Made by a program: the position numbers and the translations under genes
Notes under the pieces: generated by a model
Databases searched by the model: none
Seen by the model: only the letters and a program-made list of their open reading frames with translations
What the model was told of the DNA's origin: nothing
Shown: one piece after another, positions 52,686 to 60,072 of the stretch
How the letters are laid out: each line of letters opens with the position of its first letter
Numbering within the stretch: the first letter of the stretch is position 1
Assembly (NCBI RefSeq): GCF_012726265.1
Contig: NZ_JAASAG010000012.1
Coordinates: 62,001 to 126,000, forward strand
Direction: 5' to 3'
Source of the DNA: Streptomyces sp. HNM0575
GTDB lineage: Bacteria; Actinomycetota; Actinomycetes; Streptomycetales; Streptomycetaceae
DNA length: 64,000 nucleotides

Positions 52686-54218
52686 TCAGGTCCAGGTCAT
52701 CAGGCGGCGGGGGTGTTCCAGCACCGCCGCCACGTCCGCCAGGACCTTCGAGCCCAGCTCGCCGTCGATCAGGCGGTGGTCGAAGGCGAGCGCGAGCGTC
52801 GTGACGTCGCGCGGCTTGACCTTGCCCTTGTGCACCCAGGGCTGCTGCCGTACCTGCCCGAAGGCGAGGATCGCGGACTCCCCGGGGTTGAGGATGGGCG
52901 TACCGGTGTCGACGCCGAAGACGCCGACGTTGGTGATGGTCACCGTGCCGCCCTGCATCGCGGCCGGGCTGGTCTTGCCGTCCCGGGCCGTGGACACCAA
53001 CTCCGCGAGCGACTCGGCCAGTTCGGGCAGCGTCTTCGCGTGGGCGTCCTTGATGTTCGGGACGATCAGGCCGCGCGGAGTGGCCGCGGCGATGCCCAGG
53101 TTGACGTAGTGCTTCTGCACGATCTCCTGGTTCGCCCCGTCCCAGGCGGCGTTGGCCTCCGGGTGGCGGCGCAGCGCCACCAGGAACGCCTTGGCGACCA
53201 GCAGCAGCGGGTTGACCCGCAGCCCCTGCATGTCCGGGTCCTGCTTCAGCTCCCGTACGAGCTTCATCGTGCGCGTCACGTCGACGGTCACGAACTCCGT
53301 GACGTGCGGCGCGGTGAAGGCGCTGCCGACCATCGCCTGCGCCGTGGCCTTGCGTACGCCGCGCACCGGCACCCGCGTCTCGCGCACCCCCGCACCCGCC
53401 GTCTCCGGCCGGTCGGCGGCGGGCGGTGCCGTCGACGGGGCGGCGGCGGGAGCCGTGGGCGCGGGGACACGGGCGGCGGCGGGAGCCGCGGCCGCGTGCA
53501 CGTCCTCACGGGTGATGACTCCGTCCGGGCCGGTCGGTATCACCGTCGTCAGGTCGATGCCGAGGTCCTTGGCGAGCTTGCGCACGGGCGGCTTGGCCAG
53601 CGGGCGGCCGGCGGTGCTCGTGCCGGACACGGCCGCGGCGGCCCCTTCGTCGTCCCGGTGGCCGTTCAACTCGCCCTGTACGGCGGCCTGTACGGTCTCC
53701 CGTACGGACTCCTGAACGGCTTCCCGGACGGGCTGCGGCGCACCGCCGTCCCCGTTCCGCGTCGCGTCCGGGGCGGGTTGCTGCCTGCGCGGGCGGCGCT
53801 TCGTCGAGGACTCCGCGACGCCGTACCCGACGAGCACGGGCTGCCGCTTCTCGCCTTCGCCTGCGCCTCCGCCGGCGCCTCCGCCGGACTCCTCTCCGTC
53901 CCCTCCGTCACCCGCGGGCGCAACCTCGCCCGCAGACGGCTCGCCCGCAGGCCCGGCCGACGGATCCGTGTCCACCGCGATGATCGCGGTGCCCACGTCG
54001 ACCGTCGTGCCCTCCTCGAAGCGCAGCTCGTGCACGGCTCCGTTGAAGGGAATGGGCAGTTCAACGGCCGCCTTGGCCGTCTCGACCTCGCAGACGACCT
54101 GGCCGTCCGTCACCGTGTCACCGGCCTGGACGTACCACTTGAGGATCTCTGCCTCCGTCAGCCCCTCACCCACATCGGGCATCTTGAACTCACGGATGCG
54201 GGTCGCGCTCTCAGTCAT
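52686..54218 (-). CDS. bkdC: Branched-chain 2-oxoacid dehydrogenase E2 (dihydrolipoamide acyltransferase)
   Basis: 510 residues from the ATG at 54218 (GAGGAGA upstream). Order: one lipoyl domain (about 10-85; the lipoylated Lys is in EVETAKAAVELP), a Gly/Ala/Pro-rich linker, an E1/E3-binding domain (KPPVRKLAKDLGIDLTTV), a second linker, and the catalytic acyltransferase domain with TAPHVTEFV and the active-site His in ALAFDHRLIDG. It transfers the acyl group made by E1 to CoA. Gene names are inferred from operon content; a pyruvate dehydrogenase role is less likely given the E1 alpha/beta form. Followed by a strong hairpin. Confidence 0.9.
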   Translation of the reverse strand: MTESATRIREFKMPDVGEGLTEAEILKWYVQAGDTVTDGQVVCEVETAKAAVELPIPFNGAVHELRFEEGTTVDVGTAIIAVDTDPSAGPAGEPSAGEVAPAGDGGDGEESGGGAGGGAGEGEKRQPVLVGYGVAESSTKRRPRRQQPAPDATRNGDGGAPQPVREAVQESVRETVQAAVQGELNGHRDDEGAAAAVSGTSTAGRPLAKPPVRKLAKDLGIDLTTVIPTGPDGVITREDVHAAAAPAAARVPAPTAPAAAPSTAPPAADRPETAGAGVRETRVPVRGVRKATAQAMVGSAFTAPHVTEFVTVDVTRTMKLVRELKQDPDMQGLRVNPLLLVAKAFLVALRRHPEANAAWDGANQEIVQKHYVNLGIAAATPRGLIVPNIKDAHAKTLPELAESLAELVSTARDGKTSPAAMQGGTVTITNVGVFGVDTGTPILNPGESAILAFGQVRQQPWVHKGKVKPRDVTTLALAFDHRLIDGELGSKVLADVAAVLEHPRRLMTWT

Positions 54219-54232
54219 CGTCACGACTCTCC

Positions 54233-55258
54233 TCAGTACGCCAGCGCACGGTCGACGGCATCGAGCACCCGGTCGAGACCCGGAAGGTACTCGTCCTCCA
54301 ACCGGGCCGGCGGATACGGCGCGTGGAAACCGCCCACGCGCAGCACCGGAGCCTCCAGGTGGTAGAAGCAGCGCTCCGTGATCCTGGCGGCCACCTCCGA
54401 GCCGGTCCCCAGGAATACGGGGGCCTCGTGCACCACCACAAGCCTTCGGGTCTTCTCGACCGACTTCTGGAGGGTGTCGAAGTCCATCGGCGACATCGAG
54501 CGCATGTCGACGACTTCGAGGGAACGCCCCTCCTCCTCCGCCGCCGACGCCGCCTCCAGGCACGTCTTGACCATCGGCCCGTAGGCAGCCAGCGTCAGAT
54601 CGGCGCCCTGGCGTGCGACGCGTGCAGCGTGCAGCGGCGCGGGGATGGCGGCGGTGTCCACCTCGCCCTTGTCCCAGTAGCGGCGCTTGGGCTCGAAGAA
54701 GACGACCGGGTCGTCGCTCTCGATGGACTGGCGCATCATCCAGTAGGCGTCGGAGGCGTTCGACGGCGATACGCACTTCAGCCCCGCGACGTGCGCGAAG
54801 AGCGCCTCGGGCGACTCGCTGTGGTGCTCGACGGCACCGATTCCGCCCGCGTACGGGATGCGGATGACGACGGGCAGCTTGATCTTGCCGAGCGCGCGGG
54901 CGTGCATCTTCGCGAGCTGCGTGACGATCTGGTCGTACGCCGGGAAGACGAAACCGTCGAACTGGATCTCCACGACGGGCCGGTACCCGCGCAGCGCGAG
55001 CCCGATCGCCGTGCCGACGATGCCCGACTCGGCCAGCGGGGTGTCGATGACCCGCTGCTCGCCGAAGTCCTTCTGGAGCCCGTCCGTGATGCGGAAGACG
55101 CCGCCGAGCTTGCCGACGTCCTCCCCCATGACGAGCACCTTCGGGTCGTTCTCCATCGAGGAGCGCAGGGCCTCGTTGAGGGCCTTGGCGATGGGCATCT
55201 TCCGTACGCCCGGGGTGGACGCGGCGGATGCCGAAGCGGTCGATGTGGCGGCGCCCAT
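54233..55258 (-). CDS. bkdB: 2-oxoacid dehydrogenase E1 component, beta subunit
   Basis: 341 residues; the ATG is one nucleotide after the E1 alpha stop and the gene ends 14 bp before E2. Transketolase-type beta-subunit marks are KALNEALRSSMENDPKVLVMGEDVGKLGGVF, ERVIDTPLAESGIVG-like text (QRVIDTPLAES), EIQFDGFVFPAYDQI, IRIPYAGGIGAVEHHSESPEA and VVVHEAPVFLG. With E1 alpha it forms the thiamine-diphosphate-dependent decarboxylase, which supplies branched acyl-CoA starters for fatty acids and polyketides in streptomycetes. Confidence 0.93.
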   Translation of the reverse strand: MGAATSTASASAASTPGVRKMPIAKALNEALRSSMENDPKVLVMGEDVGKLGGVFRITDGLQKDFGEQRVIDTPLAESGIVGTAIGLALRGYRPVVEIQFDGFVFPAYDQIVTQLAKMHARALGKIKLPVVIRIPYAGGIGAVEHHSESPEALFAHVAGLKCVSPSNASDAYWMMRQSIESDDPVVFFEPKRRYWDKGEVDTAAIPAPLHAARVARQGADLTLAAYGPMVKTCLEAASAAEEEGRSLEVVDMRSMSPMDFDTLQKSVEKTRRLVVVHEAPVFLGTGSEVAARITERCFYHLEAPVLRVGGFHAPYPPARLEDEYLPGLDRVLDAVDRALAY

Positions 55259-55259
55259 G

Positions 55260-56744
55260 TCAGCGGCCCTCCCCTGCGGATGCGGCCGCGACGGCCGGCT
55301 CGTCGCCCGTGTCGGCGAACGACGCGAGGTACTCGGCGAACTGGGCGCGCTCCTCGTCGACCAGCGCGTGACCGTCGGCGTAGACGTTCTCGAAGATGGC
55401 CATGGTGTCCGGGTCGGGCATCGTGCGGATCGCCTCCCGCACGTGCTTGCCCATGGCCTCGCTCTCCTCGTCGATGGAGGCGAAGAACGCGTCGTCCGCG
55501 AGCCCGTCCTTCTCCAGATACGTGCGCAGCCGCGCGATCGGGTCCTTGGCCTCCCACTCCGCGCGCTCCTCGTCGCGGCGGTAGCGGGTCGGGTCGTCGG
55601 AGGTGGTGTGGGCGCCCATGCGGTACGTGAACGCCTCGACCAGCATGGGCCCTTCGCCGCTGCGCGCACGCTCGACGGCGGCGCGGGTGACGGCGAGACA
55701 GGCCAGCACGTCGTTGCCGTCGACGCGCACTCCGGGGAAGCCGAAGCCGGCGGCGCGCTGGTAGATCGGCACCCGGGACTGCCGCTCGGCGGGCTCGGAG
55801 ATCGCCCACTGGTTGTTCTGGCAGAAGAAGACGACCGGTGCGTTGTAGACCGCGGAGAAGGTGAACGCCTCCGCCACGTCGCCCTGCGAAGAGGCGCCGT
55901 CGCCGAAGTAGGCGATGACGGCGGAGTCGGAGCCGTCGAGGCCGATGCCCATCGCGTAGCCGGTGGCGTGCAGGGCCTGGGAGCCGATGACGATCGTGTA
56001 GAGGTGGAAGTTGTTGGCCGTCGGGTCCCAGCCGCCGTTGTTCACGCCGCGGAACATGCCGAGCAGCTTCGTCGGGTCCACCCCGCGGCACCATGCGACG
56101 CCGTGCTCGCGGTAGGTGGGGAAGACGTAGTCGTCGTCGCGCAGCGCGCGCCCGGAGCCGATCTGGGCGGCCTCCTGGCCCAACAGCGAGGCCCACAGGC
56201 CGAGTTCGCCCTGGCGCTGGAGGGATGTCGCCTCGCTGTCGAAGCGGCGGGTGAGGACCATGTCGCGGTACAGGCCGCGCAGTTCCTCCGCCGTCAGATC
56301 TATGGCGTAGTCGGGGTGCTCGACCCGCTCGCCCTCGGGGGTCAGCAGCTGTACGAGCTCGCTGCCGGCGGTGCCGTCCGCGTGTGCTCCGGCGGTGCGC
56401 GGCTTCGGGGAGCGCGGGGCCTTGGCGGACTTCGCCGTCCTGGCGGGCTTCGCCCGCGTCCCGGCGGTCTTCGCGGTCCCGGGGGACTTGGCGGTCCCGG
56501 CAGACTTGGCGGGCTTGGCTGCGGACTTCGCGGGTTTACCGGTCCTGGCCTTCGCCGTGCTCGCCGTCTTCGCCGCCCTGCCGTTCGTGCTGTTCGTACC
56601 GCTCGTGCTGCTCGTGCTGCTCGTGCCGTTCTTACTGGTCGTGCTGCCGGCCTCGCTCTGCGGTGACGCCGTCTTCTTCGTGGCGCGCTTGCCTCCGGTG
56701 CCGCTGCGGCGCGAAGTGCTGCGCGCAGTGCTTTCCACGGTCAC
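55260..56744 (-). CDS. bkdA: 2-oxoacid dehydrogenase E1 component, alpha subunit with histone-like N-terminal tail
   Basis: The GTG at 56744 with GAGGAG 6 nt upstream gives 494 residues, about 110 more than the usual E1 alpha. The extra N-terminus is Lys/Ala/Thr/Ser/Pro-rich, with TAK, AKPA and KSAKAP repeats like histone H1 or HU tails. The catalytic part has HPDYAIDLTAEELRGLYRDMVLTRRFD, GLWASLLGQEAAQIG, and the thiamine-diphosphate motif GDGASSQGDVAEAFTFSAVYNAPVVFFCQNNQWAIS. E1 alpha and beta are essentially fused at the mRNA level by a 1-bp spacing. Confidence 0.92.
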   Translation of the reverse strand: MTVESTARSTSRRSGTGGKRATKKTASPQSEAGSTTSKNGTSSTSSTSGTNSTNGRAAKTASTAKARTGKPAKSAAKPAKSAGTAKSPGTAKTAGTRAKPARTAKSAKAPRSPKPRTAGAHADGTAGSELVQLLTPEGERVEHPDYAIDLTAEELRGLYRDMVLTRRFDSEATSLQRQGELGLWASLLGQEAAQIGSGRALRDDDYVFPTYREHGVAWCRGVDPTKLLGMFRGVNNGGWDPTANNFHLYTIVIGSQALHATGYAMGIGLDGSDSAVIAYFGDGASSQGDVAEAFTFSAVYNAPVVFFCQNNQWAISEPAERQSRVPIYQRAAGFGFPGVRVDGNDVLACLAVTRAAVERARSGEGPMLVEAFTYRMGAHTTSDDPTRYRRDEERAEWEAKDPIARLRTYLEKDGLADDAFFASIDEESEAMGKHVREAIRTMPDPDTMAIFENVYADGHALVDEERAQFAEYLASFADTGDEPAVAAASAGEGR

Positions 56745-56951
56745 GTGTGCTCCTCTTCTGTCCGGCCCACGGGGTCGCCGGTGGCCTGGGGATCCCCCGC
56801 CCGCAGGCGGAGGGAGGCTCGCCCGGTCCCGTACGGCGCACGGGGTGGGTGCGGCACGGACGGCAACCGGACGGTGACGATGTCTCGGTTGAGGCCCGCT
56901 GAAGCGGTTCCAGGACTCCATACATGCATGAAGCTGCCCTGACCTGCAACT

Positions 56952-56994
56952 TTGCTCGGATTTCCAACTAATGGGACTCGTGGAGTCCGAGCAA
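56952..56994. promoter_or_regulatory. Inverted repeat in bkd/response-regulator promoter region
   Basis: TTGCTCGGA and TCCGAGCAA are perfect 9-bp arms around 25 bp that also contain GGACTC-gtg-GAGTCC partly overlapping the right arm. Position suggests an operator for a dimer or a leader hairpin. Confidence 0.45.
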
Positions 56995-57012
56995 GCGAAA
57001 GATCAGGGACAT

Positions 57013-57130
57013 CACTGGTCACAGCCTCGCGGGCCTCGCAGAACCTTCCCCTGCGCCTTTGGCGTGGGAAGGCCACCAGCACGGTATCCCGCGGCTCCAG
57101 AGTGCGGGAAGGGCAGAGCAGTGACCAGTG
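57013..57130 (+). ncRNA. Structured 5' leader of response regulator gene (candidate cis-RNA)
   Basis: CACTGGTCAC (57013-57022) can pair with GTGACCAGTG (57121-57130) over 10 bp, closing two inner hairpins: CCTTCCC/GGGAAGG with an extra CGCC/GGCG step (57044-57072), and TCCCGC/GCGGGA (57087-57109). The closing helix covers a possible GTG start (57128) and lies 16 nt before the ATG. No known riboswitch class was recognised. Confidence 0.4.
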
Positions 57131-57145
57131 TGTGAGACTGAAAAA

Positions 57146-57844
57146 ATGGAAGAAAGCACCCAAATCACTGTCTTCCTGCTCGATGATCACGAGGTGATCC
57201 GCCGAGGGGTGCACGAGTTGCTGACGGCGGAACCCGACATCGAGGTGATCGGCGAGACGGACAACGCGGCCGACGCGCTCGACCTCATCCCCGAGGCCCG
57301 TCCCGACGTCGCCGTGCTCGACGTGCGTCTCCCCGACGGCAGCGGCATCGAGGTCTGCCGGGAGCTGCGTTCCCGCGCCCCGGAGATCGCGTGCCTGATC
57401 CTCACCTCGTTCCCGGACGAGGAGGCACTGGTGCACGCGGTGCTGGCCGGCGCCTCCGGCTACGTGCTGAAGGGCATCCGCGGCAAGGAGCTCCAGTCGG
57501 CCGTGCGGGACGCCGCAGCCGGAAGGGCGCTGATCGGCCCGGACGCCGCCCGGCGCGTGGTGGAGCGGCTGCGCCGAGGGGCCGGGCGCGCGGGAGGCGG
57601 TGGCGACGACGACAAGCTGGCGTCGCTCACCGGCCAGGAGCGCATCATCCTCGACCTGATCGGAGCGGGCATGACCAACCGCGCCATCGGCGAGGAGCTG
57701 AACCTCGCCGAGAAGACGATCAAGAACTATGTGTCGCAGCTGCTGTCGAAGCTGGGCATGGAGCGCAGGACGCAGGCCGCCGCGTACGTGGCCCGGATGC
57801 GGGCGGGGCAGGACGGCGGTACTGACGAGCCGCAGGGAATCTGA
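57146..57844 (+). CDS. Orphan NarL/LuxR-family response regulator
   Basis: 232 residues from the ATG at 57146; a GTG at 57128 is an alternative and neither has a strong ribosome site. Receiver: FLLDDHEVIRRGVHELL, the phospho-acceptor Asp in VAVLDVRLPDGSGIEV, the conserved Thr/Lys in ILTSFPDEEA and YVLKGIRG. HTH: LTGQERIILDLIGAGMTNRAI and EKTIKNYVSQLLSKLGMERRTQAA, of the DevR/DosR-like subgroup. No kinase gene is adjacent, so it is an orphan beside the bkd operon and two Ser/Thr kinases, which might phosphorylate it. Its structured leader is unusual. Confidence 0.92.
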   Translation: MEESTQITVFLLDDHEVIRRGVHELLTAEPDIEVIGETDNAADALDLIPEARPDVAVLDVRLPDGSGIEVCRELRSRAPEIACLILTSFPDEEALVHAVLAGASGYVLKGIRGKELQSAVRDAAAGRALIGPDAARRVVERLRRGAGRAGGGGDDDKLASLTGQERIILDLIGAGMTNRAIGEELNLAEKTIKNYVSQLLSKLGMERRTQAAAYVARMRAGQDGGTDEPQGI

Positions 57845-57878
57845 CTCCGCGGGGACCGGGAAGGCGCGGCGCCGGGGC

Positions 57879-57895
57879 CCGGTCCGGGAGACCGG
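57879..57895. terminator. Weak terminator candidate between convergent genes
   Basis: CCGGTC and GACCGG form a 6-bp stem with a 5-nt loop between the response regulator and kinase stops. Confidence 0.35.
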
Positions 57896-57959
57896 ACGCG
57901 GGACGCACGAACCCGGGCAGGAGCAAGGGCCGGGACCCGGGGATCCGGGCCCCTTCCGG

Positions 57960-59546
57960 TCACTCCTCGGGTCCTCCGGGACCGCCCTCGCCGCCGGAGT
58001 CCTCACCGCCGACGTCGCCGGACGGCGACTCGGGGGGCGTGCTGGACGGGCCGCCGCTGTTACCGCTGTTGGTGTTGCCGCCACGGCCGCCGCCGGTCTC
58101 CGACTCGCTCGGCGAACCCGTGGGCTCGTCCGAGGGCGAGCTCTCGGTCTCGCTCGGCGTCGTCTCCGACGGAGTCTCGGAGGGCGTGTCCTCGCCGGTG
58201 TCGCCCGTGGTCGTACCGGGCTCCTCCTCGGTCTCCGTCGGCGTCGGGCTCGGATTGTGCGTGGTCTTCTTGTCCTTCGGCTCCGACGCGGGGGCGTCCG
58301 GCTTGGTGTCGTTCTTCCCCTTGTCGGAGTCGTAGGTCGTCGCGAACCAGATGCCCGCGGCGACCGCGATCACGGCGATGAAGGCGATGAAGGCGTACTT
58401 CAGCCCGCCGCCGCCACGGCCGTCGCGGCGCGACCCGCCCTCGAAGCCGCCGTCGTCCCGGTCGGGCGCGCCCATCAGCATCGGCGGCGCCAGCTGCGAG
58501 GTGTCGCCGTGCGCCGGGTGCTGCCTGGCGTCGACGCCGGGGACGCCCATCGCCGGGGTGGAGCCTCCGGCGTGTGCGACGGGGCCGGTGTTCCACGCGC
58601 CGCCGGTGTGGCTGCCCTGCTCGTGCAGCATCTGGAGCGCGAACTGCGCGAGACCGCGCATCTCCTCGGCGCTCTGGAACCGGTCGTCCGGGTCCTTGGC
58701 GAGCGCCCGCATCACCAGCCCGTCCAGCTCGGGCGGCACGGTCTCGGAGGACTCCGACGGGGGCGCCGCCTCGTCCTGCACGTGCTGATAGACCACCGAC
58801 AGCGGGGTCTCGCCCGTGAACGGCGGTCTGAGGGTGAGCAGTTCGTAGAGCAGACAGCCCGTGGCGTAGAGGTCGGAGCGGATGTCGACCGTCTTGCCCA
58901 GGGCCTGCTCCGGGGAGAGGTACTGCGGCGTGCCCATCACCATGCCGGTCTGCGTCATGGTGTTGGAGGCGCCGTGCAGGGCGCGGGCGATGCCGAAGTC
59001 CATCACCTTCACCGCGCCGGTGTTGGTGATGATGACGTTGGCGGGCTTGATGTCGCGGTGCACGATGCCGTGCTGATGGCTGTAGGCCAGGGCCTCCAGC
59101 ACGCCCGAGACGATGATCAGCGCCTGGTCGGGCGGCGGCGCCTCCGCGTTCATCAGCAGATCGCGGATCGTACGGCCCTCGACCAGCTCCATCACGATGT
59201 ACGGCGTGACGTTGCCGCCGATCGTCTCCTCGCCGGAGTCGTAGACCGCGACGACCGCGTGGTGGTTGAGGCCCGCGACGGACTGCGCCTCACGCGTGAA
59301 GCGGGCCTTGGAGACCGGGTCCTCGGCGAGGTCGGAGCGCAGCAGCTTCACCGCGACCGTACGGCCCAGACGCAGGTCCTCGGCTGCGAAGACCTCCGCC
59401 ATGCCGCCACGGCCGAGGCGGTGCGTGAGGCGGTAGCGGCCGTCGCCGACGAGGCCGTTGTTGCCCCACAGCTCCGGCGATTCGGCCATGGAGCCGCCCA
59501 TGGCGTCGGGGTCGGAGGGACCCCCGCCGGCCTGCGTCTGTGCCAT
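57960..59546 (-). CDS. PknB-type Ser/Thr protein kinase with extracellular Ser/Thr/Pro tail
   Basis: 528 residues. The Hanks-type kinase domain (about 37-300) has the Gly loop LGRGGMAEVF, catalytic Lys in VAVKLL, HRDIKPANV, DFGIARA and APE-like SPEQALG. A juxtamembrane stretch and one membrane helix (near KYAFIAFIAVIAVAAGIWF) follow, then an outside tail rich in Thr, Ser, Pro and Glu without PASTA repeats. Divergent from a second kinase. Substrates unknown; the orphan regulator next door is a candidate. Confidence 0.92.
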   Translation of the reverse strand: MAQTQAGGGPSDPDAMGGSMAESPELWGNNGLVGDGRYRLTHRLGRGGMAEVFAAEDLRLGRTVAVKLLRSDLAEDPVSKARFTREAQSVAGLNHHAVVAVYDSGEETIGGNVTPYIVMELVEGRTIRDLLMNAEAPPPDQALIIVSGVLEALAYSHQHGIVHRDIKPANVIITNTGAVKVMDFGIARALHGASNTMTQTGMVMGTPQYLSPEQALGKTVDIRSDLYATGCLLYELLTLRPPFTGETPLSVVYQHVQDEAAPPSESSETVPPELDGLVMRALAKDPDDRFQSAEEMRGLAQFALQMLHEQGSHTGGAWNTGPVAHAGGSTPAMGVPGVDARQHPAHGDTSQLAPPMLMGAPDRDDGGFEGGSRRDGRGGGGLKYAFIAFIAVIAVAAGIWFATTYDSDKGKNDTKPDAPASEPKDKKTTHNPSPTPTETEEEPGTTTGDTGEDTPSETPSETTPSETESSPSDEPTGSPSESETGGGRGGNTNSGNSGGPSSTPPESPSGDVGGEDSGGEGGPGGPEE

Positions 59547-60072
59547 TAGTCCTCGCCGTGGATCGAAATGCCGTCATGCCGTGGGTCGCGCGGTGCCTAC
59601 CCCCTGACTCTCGGCCCATGCCGGACGCCCCGGAGTCGGCTCGTACCGCTTTGGAGGCTACAGGCTCGGGGGAGTCGCATGGATGGGGACGGACCAGCCA
59701 TCCAATCGGCTGCGGTGCCCGGCTGGCAAGTTCGCAGGCGACGGGCACAGGCCCTTGTGGAACGCCCTCACGGGCCGTGCGCAGGGCGCCTGTGCGGGGT
59801 GGTGCACAAGGGGTTTGCGGCACATCGAGCCGCAAGGGGAGGCAAGAGTCCGCAAGAGTTACGGAGCGGTTCACCTGCCGCAGTTGCGGTCACAGGTTGC
59901 GCATCGGGTTACGGAACGGGCACTGCGCTTGACGTAGGGGAGCCCTCCGGCAGACTTGAGCGGGTACCGCGAGCGGTGCCGGGAATCATCGAGAATCAGC
60001 GGGCTTACGGGGGCCGGATCCGCCCCTCGACAAGAACTGTGCGGGGGCGTGCCGCCGAGGGGGAGCAGTCAG
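59547..60072. other. Divergent promoter region between two kinase genes
   Basis: 526 bp without a gene. It holds a 7-bp-arm hairpin, TTGCGGC/GCCGCAA (59815-59835), and a TTGACG (59929-59934) and CAGACT (59951-59956) pair with a 16-bp spacer that may drive the rightward kinase. Confidence 0.5.
59929..59956 (+). promoter_or_regulatory. Candidate promoter of rightward kinase
   Basis: TTGACG, 16 bp, CAGACT, about 115 bp before the kinase start. Consensus match only. Confidence 0.4.

Larger units (their letters stand above)
56745..57145. promoter_or_regulatory. Divergent regulatory region between bkd operon and response regulator
   Basis: This 401-bp region holds promoters for both directions, an inverted repeat with 9-bp arms (56952-56994) and a structured leader before the response regulator (57013-57130). 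No open frame is convincing. Confidence 0.6.
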
